Source: an uncultured Dialister sp.
GTDB lineage: Bacteria > Bacillota > Negativicutes > Veillonellales > Dialisteraceae
Direction: 5' to 3'
Length of the DNA: 64,000 nt
Assembly (NCBI GenBank): GCA_902462205.1
Contig: CABQAR010000001.1
Coordinates: 243,230-307,229, forward strand
Part shown: positions 53,107 through 61,556 of the stretch, piece by piece
Numbering within the stretch: position 1 is the stretch's first letter
Layout: each line of letters opens with the position of its first letter
Program-made: the position numbers and the translations under genes
Notes under the pieces: model-generated
Database searches by the model: none
Seen by the model: the letters and a program-made list of their open reading frames with translations, nothing else
Told to the model about the DNA's origin: nothing

Positions 53107-55278
53107 ATGGGGACTGCTGAAAAGAATCATCAATACTATTTAAATCGTGAGTTATCATGGCTGCAGTTTAATAAACGGGTGCTTCAGGAGGCGTCGGACA
53201 ACAGCAATCCTCTTTTGGAAAAACTTAAGTTTTTAGCGATAACAAGCTCCAATCTAGATGAATTTTTTATGATTAGAGTGGCAGGGCTGAAGCATCAGAA
53301 AGAGAACGGCATTAAAAGGCGGGATATTGCCAATATGACGCCGACCGAACAGCTGGAAAATATTTCCGATACCTGTCAAAAACTGGTTGCCCAGCAATAC
53401 ATATCCTTTAAAGAAATACGGAAAGAGCTTGAACAGGAAGGACTCTTCTTCATAAAACCGGTAGAGGCTGATGAAGAACAGCGGAAATGGATAGAAAATT
53501 ATTTCGAACGGGAAATATTTCCTGTAGTTACCCCCATGGCAGTAGACTCTTCACATCCTTTTCCTTTTCTTGCCTCAAAAAGCTTAAATATAGCGATGCT
53601 TCTGGAGCGGAATGAAAGAGACGGAGGGCAGGATGAAGAAAATGATATAGATGTAAAGACGGCCATTGTTCCGGTTCCATCTGTACTTCCCCGCATCATA
53701 CGGCTTCCTGATTCGTCACAAGATGCTTCCCGGCATGAATTTATTTTATTGGAAGATGTCTTAACATACTATGCATCCCGCTTTTTTATCGGGTATGATC
53801 TGCTGGAGGCACGTGAATTCCGTATCACAAGGGATGCAGACCTTTATATTGATGAGGAAGATGCACAGGATCTCGTAGTAGAAGTAGAACGCCAGCTGAA
53901 AAAGCGCCAGCGCGGGCAGGCGGTCCGTCTAGAATTCAAGACCGGAACCAGCCGATTTATGAGGCGCTTCATGACGCAGGAAATGAATCTGAGCAATGAA
54001 GACATGTATGAAATAGACGGCCCGTTGGATTTGACTGTGTTTTTCGGATTCTGCGGGCTTAAGGGGTATGATAACCTGAGATATCCGGAAGCGCATCCCC
54101 AATATCCATGGAGTATGATTGAATGGAAAAGGGATACAGAATCCAATATTTTTGATATGATTCGGAAAAAGGATATCCTGATTCATCTGCCATATGAATC
54201 TTTTGATGAATCGGTTGTTAATTTTGTAGCCTCCGCAGCAACAGATAAAGATGTACTTGCCATTAAGCAGACTTTATATAGGGTAAGCTCGTCAAGTCCT
54301 ATCGTGCAGGCGCTTGAGAAAGCCGTACAAAATGGCAAGCAGGTGACGGTCCTGATGGAAGTAAAGGCGCGGTTTGACGAGGCGAATAATATACTTATGG
54401 CCAGACGGTTGGAAAAAGCGGGAGCCCATGTCATTTATGGGCTGGTCGGCCTGAAGACACATTCCAAATGTACGCTTGTCATCCGTCGGGAGAAAGATGG
54501 AATCCGTCGTTATGTCCACGTTGCAACAGGGAATTATAATGCATCCACGGCCAAATTATATACAGACCTTGGCATATTGACCTGCAGCGACCGATTTGGC
54601 AGTGATGCTTCCGCCTTCTTTAATCTGCTTTCCGGATACTCTGATCCGCCGATCTGGGATTCTTTCATTGTGGCTCCGATTAATTTAAGGCAGCGTTGCA
54701 TGCAGCTGATTGACCGTGAAATACAATTTGCCAAGGACGGTGAGCAGGCACACATGATTGCCAAAATGAATTCATTGCTGGATAAAGAAATCATAGATAA
54801 ATTATATGAAGCATCCCGCGCAGGAGTGAAAATCGAGTTGATCGTACGTGGTATTTGTGTACTGATACCTGGTATACCCGGATTAAGTGACAATATTACG
54901 GTTCGCAGCATAGTAGGGCGCTTTTTGGAACACAGCCGTATTTTCTGGTTTGAAAATGGAGGACGGGAAGAAATCTACATAGGAAGTGCGGATTGGATGC
55001 CTCGAAACCTAAATGATCGCGTAGAACTCATGATACCTATCGAGGATCCTGAAATCAAAACAAGGATACGGGAAATGGTCAAAATTGAATTAGCGGATAA
55101 TCAAAAGGCGCATATTATGCAGTCGGATGGCAGCTGGACAAAGACTGTTGATGTAAATAACAGGATTTGTGCACAGGAATTCTTTCAGGGAACTGCTGAA
55201 AAAAGAGATAAGGAAAATGAGCTGACATTAGCTCAGAAACTGGAACCTTATATTCCTGTGATTGGCAGAGGAAATTAA
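53107..55278 (+). CDS. ppk1: polyphosphate kinase 1
   Basis: 723-aa PPK1 polymerising the gamma phosphate of ATP into polyphosphate. N-terminal domain starts YYLNRELSWLQFNKRVL. The catalytic His is in RRYVHVATGNYN near residue 470, with KTHSKCTLV just before. The second HKD-like region is around EHSRIFWFENGG. Two bases after the degenerate Ppx-like gene and ended by a strong terminator. Confidence 0.97.
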   Translation: MGTAEKNHQYYLNRELSWLQFNKRVLQEASDNSNPLLEKLKFLAITSSNLDEFFMIRVAGLKHQKENGIKRRDIANMTPTEQLENISDTCQKLVAQQYISFKEIRKELEQEGLFFIKPVEADEEQRKWIENYFEREIFPVVTPMAVDSSHPFPFLASKSLNIAMLLERNERDGGQDEENDIDVKTAIVPVPSVLPRIIRLPDSSQDASRHEFILLEDVLTYYASRFFIGYDLLEAREFRITRDADLYIDEEDAQDLVVEVERQLKKRQRGQAVRLEFKTGTSRFMRRFMTQEMNLSNEDMYEIDGPLDLTVFFGFCGLKGYDNLRYPEAHPQYPWSMIEWKRDTESNIFDMIRKKDILIHLPYESFDESVVNFVASAATDKDVLAIKQTLYRVSSSSPIVQALEKAVQNGKQVTVLMEVKARFDEANNILMARRLEKAGAHVIYGLVGLKTHSKCTLVIRREKDGIRRYVHVATGNYNASTAKLYTDLGILTCSDRFGSDASAFFNLLSGYSDPPIWDSFIVAPINLRQRCMQLIDREIQFAKDGEQAHMIAKMNSLLDKEIIDKLYEASRAGVKIELIVRGICVLIPGIPGLSDNITVRSIVGRFLEHSRIFWFENGGREEIYIGSADWMPRNLNDRVELMIPIEDPEIKTRIREMVKIELADNQKAHIMQSDGSWTKTVDVNNRICAQEFFQGTAEKRDKENELTLAQKLEPYIPVIGRGN

Positions 55279-55326
55279 AAAAGGCTCTGGTTATTAGTGA
55301 AGAGTGCTAATAATCAGAGCCTTTTC
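55277..55326 (+). terminator. strong terminator after ppk1, likely bidirectional
   Basis: AAAAGGCTCTG-TTATTAG pairs with CTAATAA-CAGAGCCTTTT around a 9-nt loop. The long A/T flanks would also stop minus-strand transcripts from tRNA-Arg. Confidence 0.92.
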
Positions 55327-55407
55327 GTATCAGAAGGAATCAGTACAGAGACCTTATTTTTCGTTGATTATAAAATGATATAATATATAAAAGAATCATA
55401 AAATAAA

Positions 55408-55482
55408 TGGAGCGCCTAGAGGGATTCGAACCCTCGCACCCGGTTCCGGAGACCGGTGCTCTATCCCCTGAGCTATAGGCGC
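55408..55482 (-). tRNA. tRNA-Arg (CCG)
   Basis: 75-nt cloverleaf on the minus strand: acceptor GCGCCTA/TAGGCGC, D arm GCTCAGGGGATAGAGC, anticodon CCG inside CCGGT-CTCCGGA-ACCGG, T arm GAGGGTTCGAATCCCTC, encoded CCA. The discriminator base reads T, which is uncommon for arginine tRNAs. Confidence 0.94.
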
Positions 55483-55494
55483 CTAACGTGGAAT

Positions 55495-55523
55495 ATTATA
55501 GCATATTCGTTATTTTTCCTCAA
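55495..55523 (-). promoter_or_regulatory. promoter of tRNA-Arg
   Basis: Minus-strand TTGAGG (55523-55518), 17-bp spacer, TATAAT (55500-55495), 12 bp before the tRNA. Confidence 0.75.
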
Positions 55524-55604
55524 TCATCAGGATTCATTTTTTGGTTGGGGACTTGAAAGGCATATAGATAAAAAAGAATAATATCGAATAAAGGAGTGAA
55601 TCAT

Positions 55605-55847
55605 ATGGAAAAAACAGATGAAAAGTTTTCACGGGATAACGAGAAAGAATTATCGGAAGATGAGCTGAACGAGCTTATGGGAGCCTATAAAAAAGAACTG
55701 GCACACATATATAAAATGGCAAGCGCTAAAAAGGCATTGATGGTCAGAAAGGGAATGCCTTGTCTGGAATCAGTATTGGCAGAATGCGACAGGGATATGC
55801 GAACAGATATTGAGCGATTAAAGGATAGATATGGGATTCATTATTGA
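55605..55847 (+). CDS. small charged helical protein, unknown
   Basis: 80-aa protein I do not recognise. It is rich in Glu, Lys and Asp and likely all-helical: an acidic N-terminus (about 1-28) leads to LMGAYKKELAHIYKMASAKK, then a single Cys in GMPCLESVL, and ends in DRYGIHY. No membrane segment or signal. AAAGGAG lies 8 nt before ATG 55605, so it is probably translated. It sits alone between two tRNA genes. Confidence 0.6.
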   Translation: MEKTDEKFSRDNEKELSEDELNELMGAYKKELAHIYKMASAKKALMVRKGMPCLESVLAECDRDMRTDIERLKDRYGIHY

Positions 55848-55926
55848 AGCTGTAATTACATCAAGGGATTTTCATCTTACGAATTAACTGCGTAGGGGAA
55901 TAATTTTTTAGATAGTAAAAAAGCAT

Positions 55927-55955
55927 TTGACAGGATATAGGAGCAATGATATAAT
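55927..55955 (+). promoter_or_regulatory. consensus promoter of tRNA-Lys
   Basis: TTGACA, 17-bp spacer, TATAAT, 14 bp before the tRNA. Confidence 0.9.
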
Positions 55956-55969
55956 ACTCTTCGTTGAAC

Positions 55970-56045
55970 GGATCATTAGCTCAGTTGGTAGAGCACCTGA
56001 CTCTTAATCAGGGTGTCCGGGGTTCGAACCCCTGATGATCCACCA
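55970..56045 (+). tRNA. tRNA-Lys (CTT)
   Basis: 76-nt cloverleaf: acceptor GGATCAT/ATGATCC, D arm AGCTCAGTTGGTAGAGC, anticodon CTT at 56003-56005, T arm GGGGTTCGAACCCC, encoded ACCA. Confidence 0.96.
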
Positions 56046-56053
56046 GAATCATT

Positions 56054-56078
56054 CCACAGCTCAGGCTGTGGTTTTTTT
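56054..56078 (+). terminator. terminator after tRNA-Lys
   Basis: CCACAGC/GCTGTGG stem with a TCAG loop and seven T. Confidence 0.92.
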
Positions 56079-56238
56079 ATGCAGAAAATCAACATATTTT
56101 AACATGAAGCAAAAGTGAGGTTTATTTGTAAGGGTTGAATTTTTATACAATAATAATTATTTTTTACACATTTCTGCTTTTTATTTATGAGAGATTGAAT
56201 TAAAATAGAAGAAACTTAAATTCCAGGAGGGAATCAAA

Positions 56239-57342
56239 ATGTCGGTATCTTATATGGAAATAAATTTAAATGCTTTTCGACATAATTTGCGGGTAATTCG
56301 ACAGCATTTGGGGGATTCGGTTCCCGCACTTGCCGTGGTTAAGGCCAATGCGTATGGGCATGGAGCAGTGGAATGTTTACGTGTGGCATTGGAAGAAGGC
56401 TACCAAGGTGCTGCCGTGGCCCGGGTGGAAGAAGGTCAGGAACTTCGCGATGCGGGATTTTCCTGTCCGATTTATGTCTTAGGATTACCGCTTCCTGAAG
56501 ATATGCCCTTAGGGATTGGAAATGATCTGATACTTCCGGTAGATGACACGGTGGATTTAGATGCATTAGAGTCCATTGCGGGGATTGAGAAGAAGACAGT
56601 AGAAATCATGCTTCCTGTCGATACCGGGATGAATCGGATAGGTACTCATCCTGACGATATTCCTCGTTTTTTCGACAAGCTGAAAGGCTATCCCCATCTT
56701 CACATATGTGGAACCTTTACACATATGGCTACAGCAGATTTTAAAGATAAGACCAAGGCCATTGAGCAATTAAAGCGATTTGACAAAGCAATTTCATATA
56801 TGGAAGTGACTGATAATTTCATCATTTCAGCGGCAAATAGTGCGGGAGTCGTAGATCTACCCCAAAGCTGGCATAATCTGGCGCGGCCGGGAATCATACT
56901 TTATGGACCGGAACCGTCTGATGTCATGACAAATCACTTGGATTTACAGTATGTGATGTCAGTCCACAGCCATGTAACCCATGTACAAAGACTTCATAAA
57001 GGGGAAGAAATCGGCTACGGAGGCACTTATGTTGCGAAAGAGGATATGTGGACGGCGACGATTCCGATCGGTTATGCGGATGGGTACCCTCGTAATTTAT
57101 CTAATAAAGGGATTGTCTTGATTGGGGGAAGGCGTTGTCCGATTATAGGACGCATATGCATGGATCAGTTGATGGTAAGCGTTGGAGATACGGTTATTCC
57201 AGGCGACGAGGTGGTCCTTATCGGAAAACAGGGCGAGGAAGAAATTACCGTGGATGAATTGGCAATACAGGCGGAAACGATTCCGCATGAAATATTCTGC
57301 AGTTTGAAGCGTATTCCGAGAGTGTATGTTGAAGAGGAATGA
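56239..57342 (+). CDS. alr: alanine racemase
   Basis: 367-aa PLP enzyme making D-alanine for peptidoglycan. PLP-binding AVVKANAYGHG near residues 32-42, the VDTGMNRIG segment, RPGIILYGPEP, the catalytic Tyr in GYGGTY, PIGYADGYPR and the C-terminal GRICMDQLMV. AGGAGGG ribosome site. Monocistronic; a terminator lies about 100 bp downstream. Confidence 0.97.
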   Translation: MSVSYMEINLNAFRHNLRVIRQHLGDSVPALAVVKANAYGHGAVECLRVALEEGYQGAAVARVEEGQELRDAGFSCPIYVLGLPLPEDMPLGIGNDLILPVDDTVDLDALESIAGIEKKTVEIMLPVDTGMNRIGTHPDDIPRFFDKLKGYPHLHICGTFTHMATADFKDKTKAIEQLKRFDKAISYMEVTDNFIISAANSAGVVDLPQSWHNLARPGIILYGPEPSDVMTNHLDLQYVMSVHSHVTHVQRLHKGEEIGYGGTYVAKEDMWTATIPIGYADGYPRNLSNKGIVLIGGRRCPIIGRICMDQLMVSVGDTVIPGDEVVLIGKQGEEEITVDELAIQAETIPHEIFCSLKRIPRVYVEEE

Positions 57343-57440
57343 TGAGGATAATATAGGAAATCCGGAATTCATCATATTTGCCGGTTAATAGAGCATGGAG
57401 CGCATGTCCAGCTGCGTTCGTTGGTTTTATAATAGGAAAG

Positions 57441-57476
57441 GAACTTCCCTGACGATAAGAAGGGGAGTTCTTTTTG
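57441..57476 (+). terminator. terminator downstream of alr
   Basis: GAACT-CCC pairs with GGG-AGTTC around a loop of about 12 nt, then TTTTT. Confidence 0.8.
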
Positions 57477-57759
57477 TTATTCAAAGTTCAAAAATACAAT
57501 ATCTGCATTTTATGGTTCAACTGCAATTGATGATTGGTAATTATCTGGATAGAAGTGGAGGTGCATGATATAGGGCAGCATCTAAAACTACATGTAGTAA
57601 TATCTCTTCAGTAATAATCAACAGAAAGTATATGTCATCCACTTTAAATGCAAAATGGGCTATTTTATGGGAATTGACATGGTAAATTAGCTATTATTTG
57701 AAAAATTTCCCCACTTTTAATCAAAATATAATATTTTAGAGCGCGGGGAAGCGCATATA

Positions 57760-57843
57760 ATGAGACAAAAAAGACTCATCAAAAATGGTTACTCGAAAGA
57801 AAAATGGAGCGTGGTACTTGTAGGTGATTTAATGATTTTTTGA
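57760..57843 (+). CDS. possible 27-aa small ORF
   Basis: ATG to TGA encoding a basic N-terminus (MRQKRLIKNGYSKEKW) and a hydrophobic end (SVVLVGDLMIF). A weak CGGGGA site lies 10 nt upstream inside a small GC hairpin. Size and composition alone cannot show that it is a gene. Confidence 0.2.
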   Translation: MRQKRLIKNGYSKEKWSVVLVGDLMIF

Positions 57844-58057
57844 TAATTCCAATTAAACAAGACAAAATAAGAATATACTTTTTGCGGATTATAATCATTT
57901 GTCTATTGGGAGAGGACGTTGTTTACAATTAAAAAAAGAAATAAATATAGATATTATATGGAAATATCTATAAATCTCCACTCTGAAATGTTGGATAATT
58001 TGTGAGGAGACTGATTCGAATAACTGAAAAAATATAATATATAATAAGGAATAATAT

Positions 58058-58092
58058 GTCAAATTATTATTGTAAACGTATAATAATTTGAC
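58058..58092 (+). repeat. perfect 13-bp inverted repeat over the promoter of the 3D-domain gene
   Basis: GTCAAATTATTAT (58058-58070), nine bases, ATAATAATTTGAC (58080-58092). The right arm overlaps the -35 hexamer. The symmetry and position suggest a repressor operator. Confidence 0.7.
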
Positions 58093-58115
58093 AAAAAGTC
58101 CACCTATGGTAGAAT
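58088..58115 (+). promoter_or_regulatory. promoter of the G5/3D-domain gene
   Basis: TTGACA, 16-bp spacer, TAGAAT, 22 bp before the ATG. Confidence 0.7.
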
Positions 58116-58137
58116 AGTCCTCGTAGGAGAGATAGTT

Positions 58138-59115
58138 ATGAGGACATCAATACATAAAAAAGCACAAACAGTAGCAACTGGTTCTCTACTTATATTGATG
58201 GCAATTGTGCAGCCTGTTTTTGCACTGGGAGATTTTAATTTCTCTTCCGCCAATAATGCTAAAACTGTCATCGTATATGATGGGGAAACAAAAAAGGTAG
58301 TTGAAACAAAAGCCAAGACTTTTTCCCATATTCTTGACGAGCTAAAAAAACCGCTGAAAGCACATGATACTTATTGGACGAGTACCAATAGCCTGAAAGA
58401 CGGCGCGGTACTTTACGTGGAACGGGCGGTTCCGATAACGATCGTCGAAGGCGGCAAGTCAAGAGTAGTTTACACCACGCAGCAGACGGTACAAGGGGCG
58501 GTCAATGACGCAGGTTATGACTGGCGTAAAATGATGTCACTGGAAGACGGATTGTTGCGTGTCCATAAAGATATGAAGATCCACGTTGTTCCTTATACGG
58601 TTCGTACGGTCGCGCGGGAGGAAGCAGTGCCCGGTGATTATGATAAATGGTATGACAGCTCACTTTCACCTGGTGAAATGGTTGTGGTGAAAGAAGGGAG
58701 TCCCGGTAAGCGTAAGGTCCAGGTAGAGGAATTTATTTCCGGGGACAAAGTGGTTCGGCAAAGTATATTAAAAACAGAATCCATCGAATCAGGAACAAAA
58801 GGCATTGCGAGAACCGGATCAAAGGATGGAACAGTTGGTTGGGTGACGACCATGAACGCGACCGCGTATCATCCGCATGATGGCGGTGGTGCAGGTATAA
58901 CGGCTACCGGTACGAAGGCGGGTTATGGAACGGTTGCCGTAGATCCAAGCGTTATTCCATTAGGCTCTAAATTATTCATTCCTCAATACGGGAATGCAAT
59001 AGCTGCCGATACAGGTGGGGCTATTGTAGGAAATAAAATAGACTTATGCATGGAAAGTTATGAAGAGTGTTACCAGTTTGGACGCCGTGATGTTCAGGTG
59101 TTCATAAATTATTAA
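58138..59115 (+). CDS. exported G5 and 3D domain protein (cell-wall-active, YuiC/YabE-like)
   Basis: 325-aa exported protein. Signal peptide at about 1-30 (basic start, hydrophobic LLILMAIVQPVFA). Two DUF348-type ubiquitin-like segments follow (about 40-150), then a G5 domain (about 155-225, SGDKVVRQSILKTESIESG). The C-terminal 3D domain (about 235-325) is MltA-like, with ATAYHPHDGG, ATGTKAGYGTVAVDP and AADTGGAIVGNKIDLC carrying the three conserved Asp. Related proteins (resuscitation or lytic-transglycosylase-like) act on peptidoglycan. GTAGGAGAG precedes the ATG. Under a promoter with a palindromic operator-like element. Confidence 0.88.
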   Translation: MRTSIHKKAQTVATGSLLILMAIVQPVFALGDFNFSSANNAKTVIVYDGETKKVVETKAKTFSHILDELKKPLKAHDTYWTSTNSLKDGAVLYVERAVPITIVEGGKSRVVYTTQQTVQGAVNDAGYDWRKMMSLEDGLLRVHKDMKIHVVPYTVRTVAREEAVPGDYDKWYDSSLSPGEMVVVKEGSPGKRKVQVEEFISGDKVVRQSILKTESIESGTKGIARTGSKDGTVGWVTTMNATAYHPHDGGGAGITATGTKAGYGTVAVDPSVIPLGSKLFIPQYGNAIAADTGGAIVGNKIDLCMESYEECYQFGRRDVQVFINY

Positions 59116-59118
59116 AGA

Positions 59119-59145
59119 ATGGTCCTGTTAAAGGACCGTTTTTTT
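59119..59145 (+). terminator. terminator after the 3D-domain gene
   Basis: GGTCCT/AGGACC stem with a short loop, then GTTTTTTT. Confidence 0.88.
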
Positions 59146-59156
59146 GTGGGTGGAAC

Positions 59157-59188
59157 AAGTCTGATATAATAGTAACAATATCAGACTT
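59157..59188 (+). repeat. perfect 11-bp inverted repeat over the lspA promoter
   Basis: AAGTCTGATAT (59157-59167), ten bases, ATATCAGACTT (59178-59188). An extended -10 (TGATATAAT, 59162-59170) lies within the left arm and loop, and the right arm abuts the ribosome site GGAGGAG. The likely transcript begins after the left arm, so it is more likely a DNA operator than an RNA hairpin. Confidence 0.7.
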
Positions 59189-59197
59189 GGAGGAGTT

Positions 59198-59629
59198 ATG
59201 CTTACTATTATTGTTGCATTTATTACTGTCGCGGTGGATCAGCTGGCTAAATTTATTGTGTATGAAAATATGGACTTGGGGCAGTCGATTCCTGTCATTA
59301 AGGGCATATTTCATTTAACCTATATCACGAATCCCGGAGCAGCATTCGGTGTTTTACCTCATCAGGACGTTTTGTTTTTGTTAATCGTAGCATGCTTGTT
59401 TGGCGTGTTTATCTGGTTGAGGAATCGGATTCCATCCAAGCCTTTTTATTTTCCCGTGGCGGTTGGCCTGTTGCTCGGAGGCGCGTTGGGGAATGCGATA
59501 GATCGGGTCAGAATGGGCGGAGTGGTAGATTTTTTTGATTTCCGCATCTGGCCGATTTTTAATGTGGCGGATATTGCGATCTGCCTTAGCGTCGCATGCA
59601 TCATATTTTATTTTTGGAGGCATGAATAA
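59198..59629 (+). CDS. lspA: lipoprotein signal peptidase (signal peptidase II)
   Basis: 143-aa integral membrane aspartic protease removing signal peptides from prolipoproteins. Four hydrophobic segments. Catalytic residues sit in GGALGNAIDRVRMGGVVDFFDF and the following FNVADIAI; the N-terminal TVAVDQLAKF and YITNPGAAFGVL are also conserved. GGAGGAG ribosome site. Four bases before rluD, the common lspA-rluD pair. It would process RbsB, among others. Confidence 0.97.
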   Translation: MLTIIVAFITVAVDQLAKFIVYENMDLGQSIPVIKGIFHLTYITNPGAAFGVLPHQDVLFLLIVACLFGVFIWLRNRIPSKPFYFPVAVGLLLGGALGNAIDRVRMGGVVDFFDFRIWPIFNVADIAICLSVACIIFYFWRHE

Positions 59630-59633
59630 TTAA

Positions 59634-60560
59634 ATGGGCAAGGGAATTTATATAGCTACGGAAAAAGAAGGCGGCGCTCGTCTGGATCAATTTCTGAAAG
59701 AGCAGACTGGATTAACACGTTCAGAGGTACAGAAGTGGGTCAAGGAAAAACGGGCGATTCTAAATAATGATAAAATACTCGCATCTAATTATCGTGTGTC
59801 TCATGGAGATGAAATTTCTTTTTCGTGGGCTGTCAGAGAAGAAATAGAGCTGAAACCACAGGATATTCCGCTTAACATCCTGTATGAGGACGAAGATTTC
59901 ATTGTTTTAAATAAAAAACGAGGAATGGTCGTGCATCCCGGATCAGGAAACATGGAAGGAACGCTGGTGAATGCGCTTCTTTTCCATTGCGGAGAAAATT
60001 TACTGCAGGTAGGGGATCCGCAACGTCCCGGAATCGTCCACAGACTGGATAAAGATACGTCAGGGGTTATGGTTGCAGCGAAATCAGTGAGAGCATATTC
60101 CGCTTTACAGACAGAGATTTCGAGCCATGAGGCGCAAAGATGTTATGTCGCCCTTGTCCATGGACAGATGGAGGGAAATACAGGGGTCATAAAATTTCCT
60201 TTGGGGCGCAGTGCAAAAGACAGGATGAAATGGGATGTACAGCCGGAAACAGGAAAGCCTGCCGTCACACATTTTCGGGTGATTGAATATTTACCGCATT
60301 ATTCTTGGATTGAATGCAAGCTGGAAACCGGACGGACACATCAGATTCGTGTCCATATGGCCCATATTCATCATGCCGTAGTCAATGATCCTCTTTATGG
60401 CTGGAAGAAGGATCATTTCCCCATAGAGGGGCAGGCATTGCATTCCCATACACTGGACATAAAGCATCCGGTGACTGGCAAGATGATGCATTTTGAAGCA
60501 CCCATTCCTGAAGACATGCTGGAGTGTCTTGATATAGCGAGAAAAGGGAGTATGGCTTGA
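59634..60560 (+). CDS. rluD: RluA/RluD-family 23S rRNA pseudouridine synthase
   Basis: 308-aa synthase. N-terminal S4 RNA-binding domain (about 10-75, RLDQFLKEQTGLTRSEVQKWV). The catalytic domain carries Asp in HRLDKDTSGVM near residue 142, and the RTHQIRVHMAHI motif near 240. GGAGG lies 13 nt before the ATG. Target uridines cannot be assigned from sequence; RluD is the default name for S4-bearing members beside lspA. Confidence 0.9.
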   Translation: MGKGIYIATEKEGGARLDQFLKEQTGLTRSEVQKWVKEKRAILNNDKILASNYRVSHGDEISFSWAVREEIELKPQDIPLNILYEDEDFIVLNKKRGMVVHPGSGNMEGTLVNALLFHCGENLLQVGDPQRPGIVHRLDKDTSGVMVAAKSVRAYSALQTEISSHEAQRCYVALVHGQMEGNTGVIKFPLGRSAKDRMKWDVQPETGKPAVTHFRVIEYLPHYSWIECKLETGRTHQIRVHMAHIHHAVVNDPLYGWKKDHFPIEGQALHSHTLDIKHPVTGKMMHFEAPIPEDMLECLDIARKGSMA

Positions 60561-61513
60561 TGAAAAGGAAAATCCATGTACCCGGATATCGGATTGGCAC
60601 CCAGGAAGATTTAGATGGCCTGACAGGCGTTACAGTGATCATGGCACCCTCTGATGGAGCCGTTGCGGGCGTTGACGTTCGTGGTTGCGCTCCGGGAACG
60701 AGGGAAACTGATTTGCTTCGCCCTGAGAAAACGGTACAGAAAATCCATGCAGTCGTCCTTGCCGGCGGTTCTGCGTTTGGTCTTGAAGCGGCTTCCGGCT
60801 GTATGCGATACCTGGCGGAACAGAAGGTGGGATTCCGAATAGAAGATGTTTATATACCTATCGTATGCAGCGCAGTCCTTTTTGATTTATTGATAGGAAA
60901 GAATACTGCCTATCCGGATTTTAAGATGGGATATGCTGCGGCAAAAAATGCCGACAGAAAATTTTCGGTGGGGTGCAAAGGTGCAGGGGCAGGAGCTACG
61001 GTAGGCAAACTACTGGGATTTGGCCGCTGCATGAAAAGCGGTGCAGGTTACCATGAAATTGCTTTGGACAGAGGGCTTTATGTAGGGGCCTATGTGGCGG
61101 TAAATGCCTGCGGGGAAGTATTTGATGGTGATTCTGTTCTTGCGGGCGCTTTATCAGAGGACGGAAAGAATGTAGTTTCTTCACATGAATTAATGATTTC
61201 CGGAGCGGAAAGAAAAATGGCCGGTGCTAATACGACCATAGGGTGCATTATCACCAATGCCAGATTAAATAAGGCAGAATGTAATGCCGTTTGCGGGATG
61301 GCTCATGATGGTTTTGCGAGGGCGATCCGGCCGGTTCATACGACCATGGACGGTGATACCCTTTTTACGATGGCTTCCGGTGAAGTGGATGCTGCTATAG
61401 ACACCGTTGGATATTTGGCAGAAGAAGCCGTGCGTCTTGCGATTATTGATGCAGTTAAGAATGCGGAGTCTTTCGGGGGGCGTCCCTGCCATCAAGATAT
61501 TTTTGGCAAATAA
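60560..61513 (+). CDS. P1 family (DmpA/S58) N-terminal-nucleophile peptidase
   Basis: 317-aa protein of the DmpA family, which cleaves itself to expose an N-terminal nucleophile and acts as an aminopeptidase or amidase. The probable cleavage site is in GANTTIGCIITNARL near residue 225, with Thr, not Ser, as nucleophile, as in NylC-type members. The N-terminal GVTVIMAPSDGAVAGVDVRG and VVLAGGSAFGLEAASG are family marks. No signal peptide. Overlaps the rluD stop by one base (TGATG); substrate unknown. Confidence 0.87.
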   Translation: MKRKIHVPGYRIGTQEDLDGLTGVTVIMAPSDGAVAGVDVRGCAPGTRETDLLRPEKTVQKIHAVVLAGGSAFGLEAASGCMRYLAEQKVGFRIEDVYIPIVCSAVLFDLLIGKNTAYPDFKMGYAAAKNADRKFSVGCKGAGAGATVGKLLGFGRCMKSGAGYHEIALDRGLYVGAYVAVNACGEVFDGDSVLAGALSEDGKNVVSSHELMISGAERKMAGANTTIGCIITNARLNKAECNAVCGMAHDGFARAIRPVHTTMDGDTLFTMASGEVDAAIDTVGYLAEEAVRLAIIDAVKNAESFGGRPCHQDIFGK

Positions 61514-61516
61514 TTT

Positions 61517-61545
61517 TTGACAAGGGCTGCATATTGATTTACAAT
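61517..61545 (+). promoter_or_regulatory. promoter of tmRNA
   Basis: TTGACA, 17-bp spacer, TACAAT, 11 bp before the mature 5' end. Confidence 0.88.
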
Positions 61546-61556
61546 GGTGACACCCT

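Larger units (their letters stand above)
57477..58137 (+). other. AT-rich region without a recognised gene
   Basis: About 660 bp, markedly richer in A and T than its surroundings. No reading frame here resembles a known protein. It holds several small palindromes: GCGC-GGGGAA-GCGC at 57741-57754, TAGATATT/AATATCTA near 57947-57970, and the perfect operator-like repeat at 58058-58092. It also holds one possible 27-codon reading frame (57760-57843). It may be a decayed gene, a regulatory region or a small-RNA locus. Confidence 0.6.
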
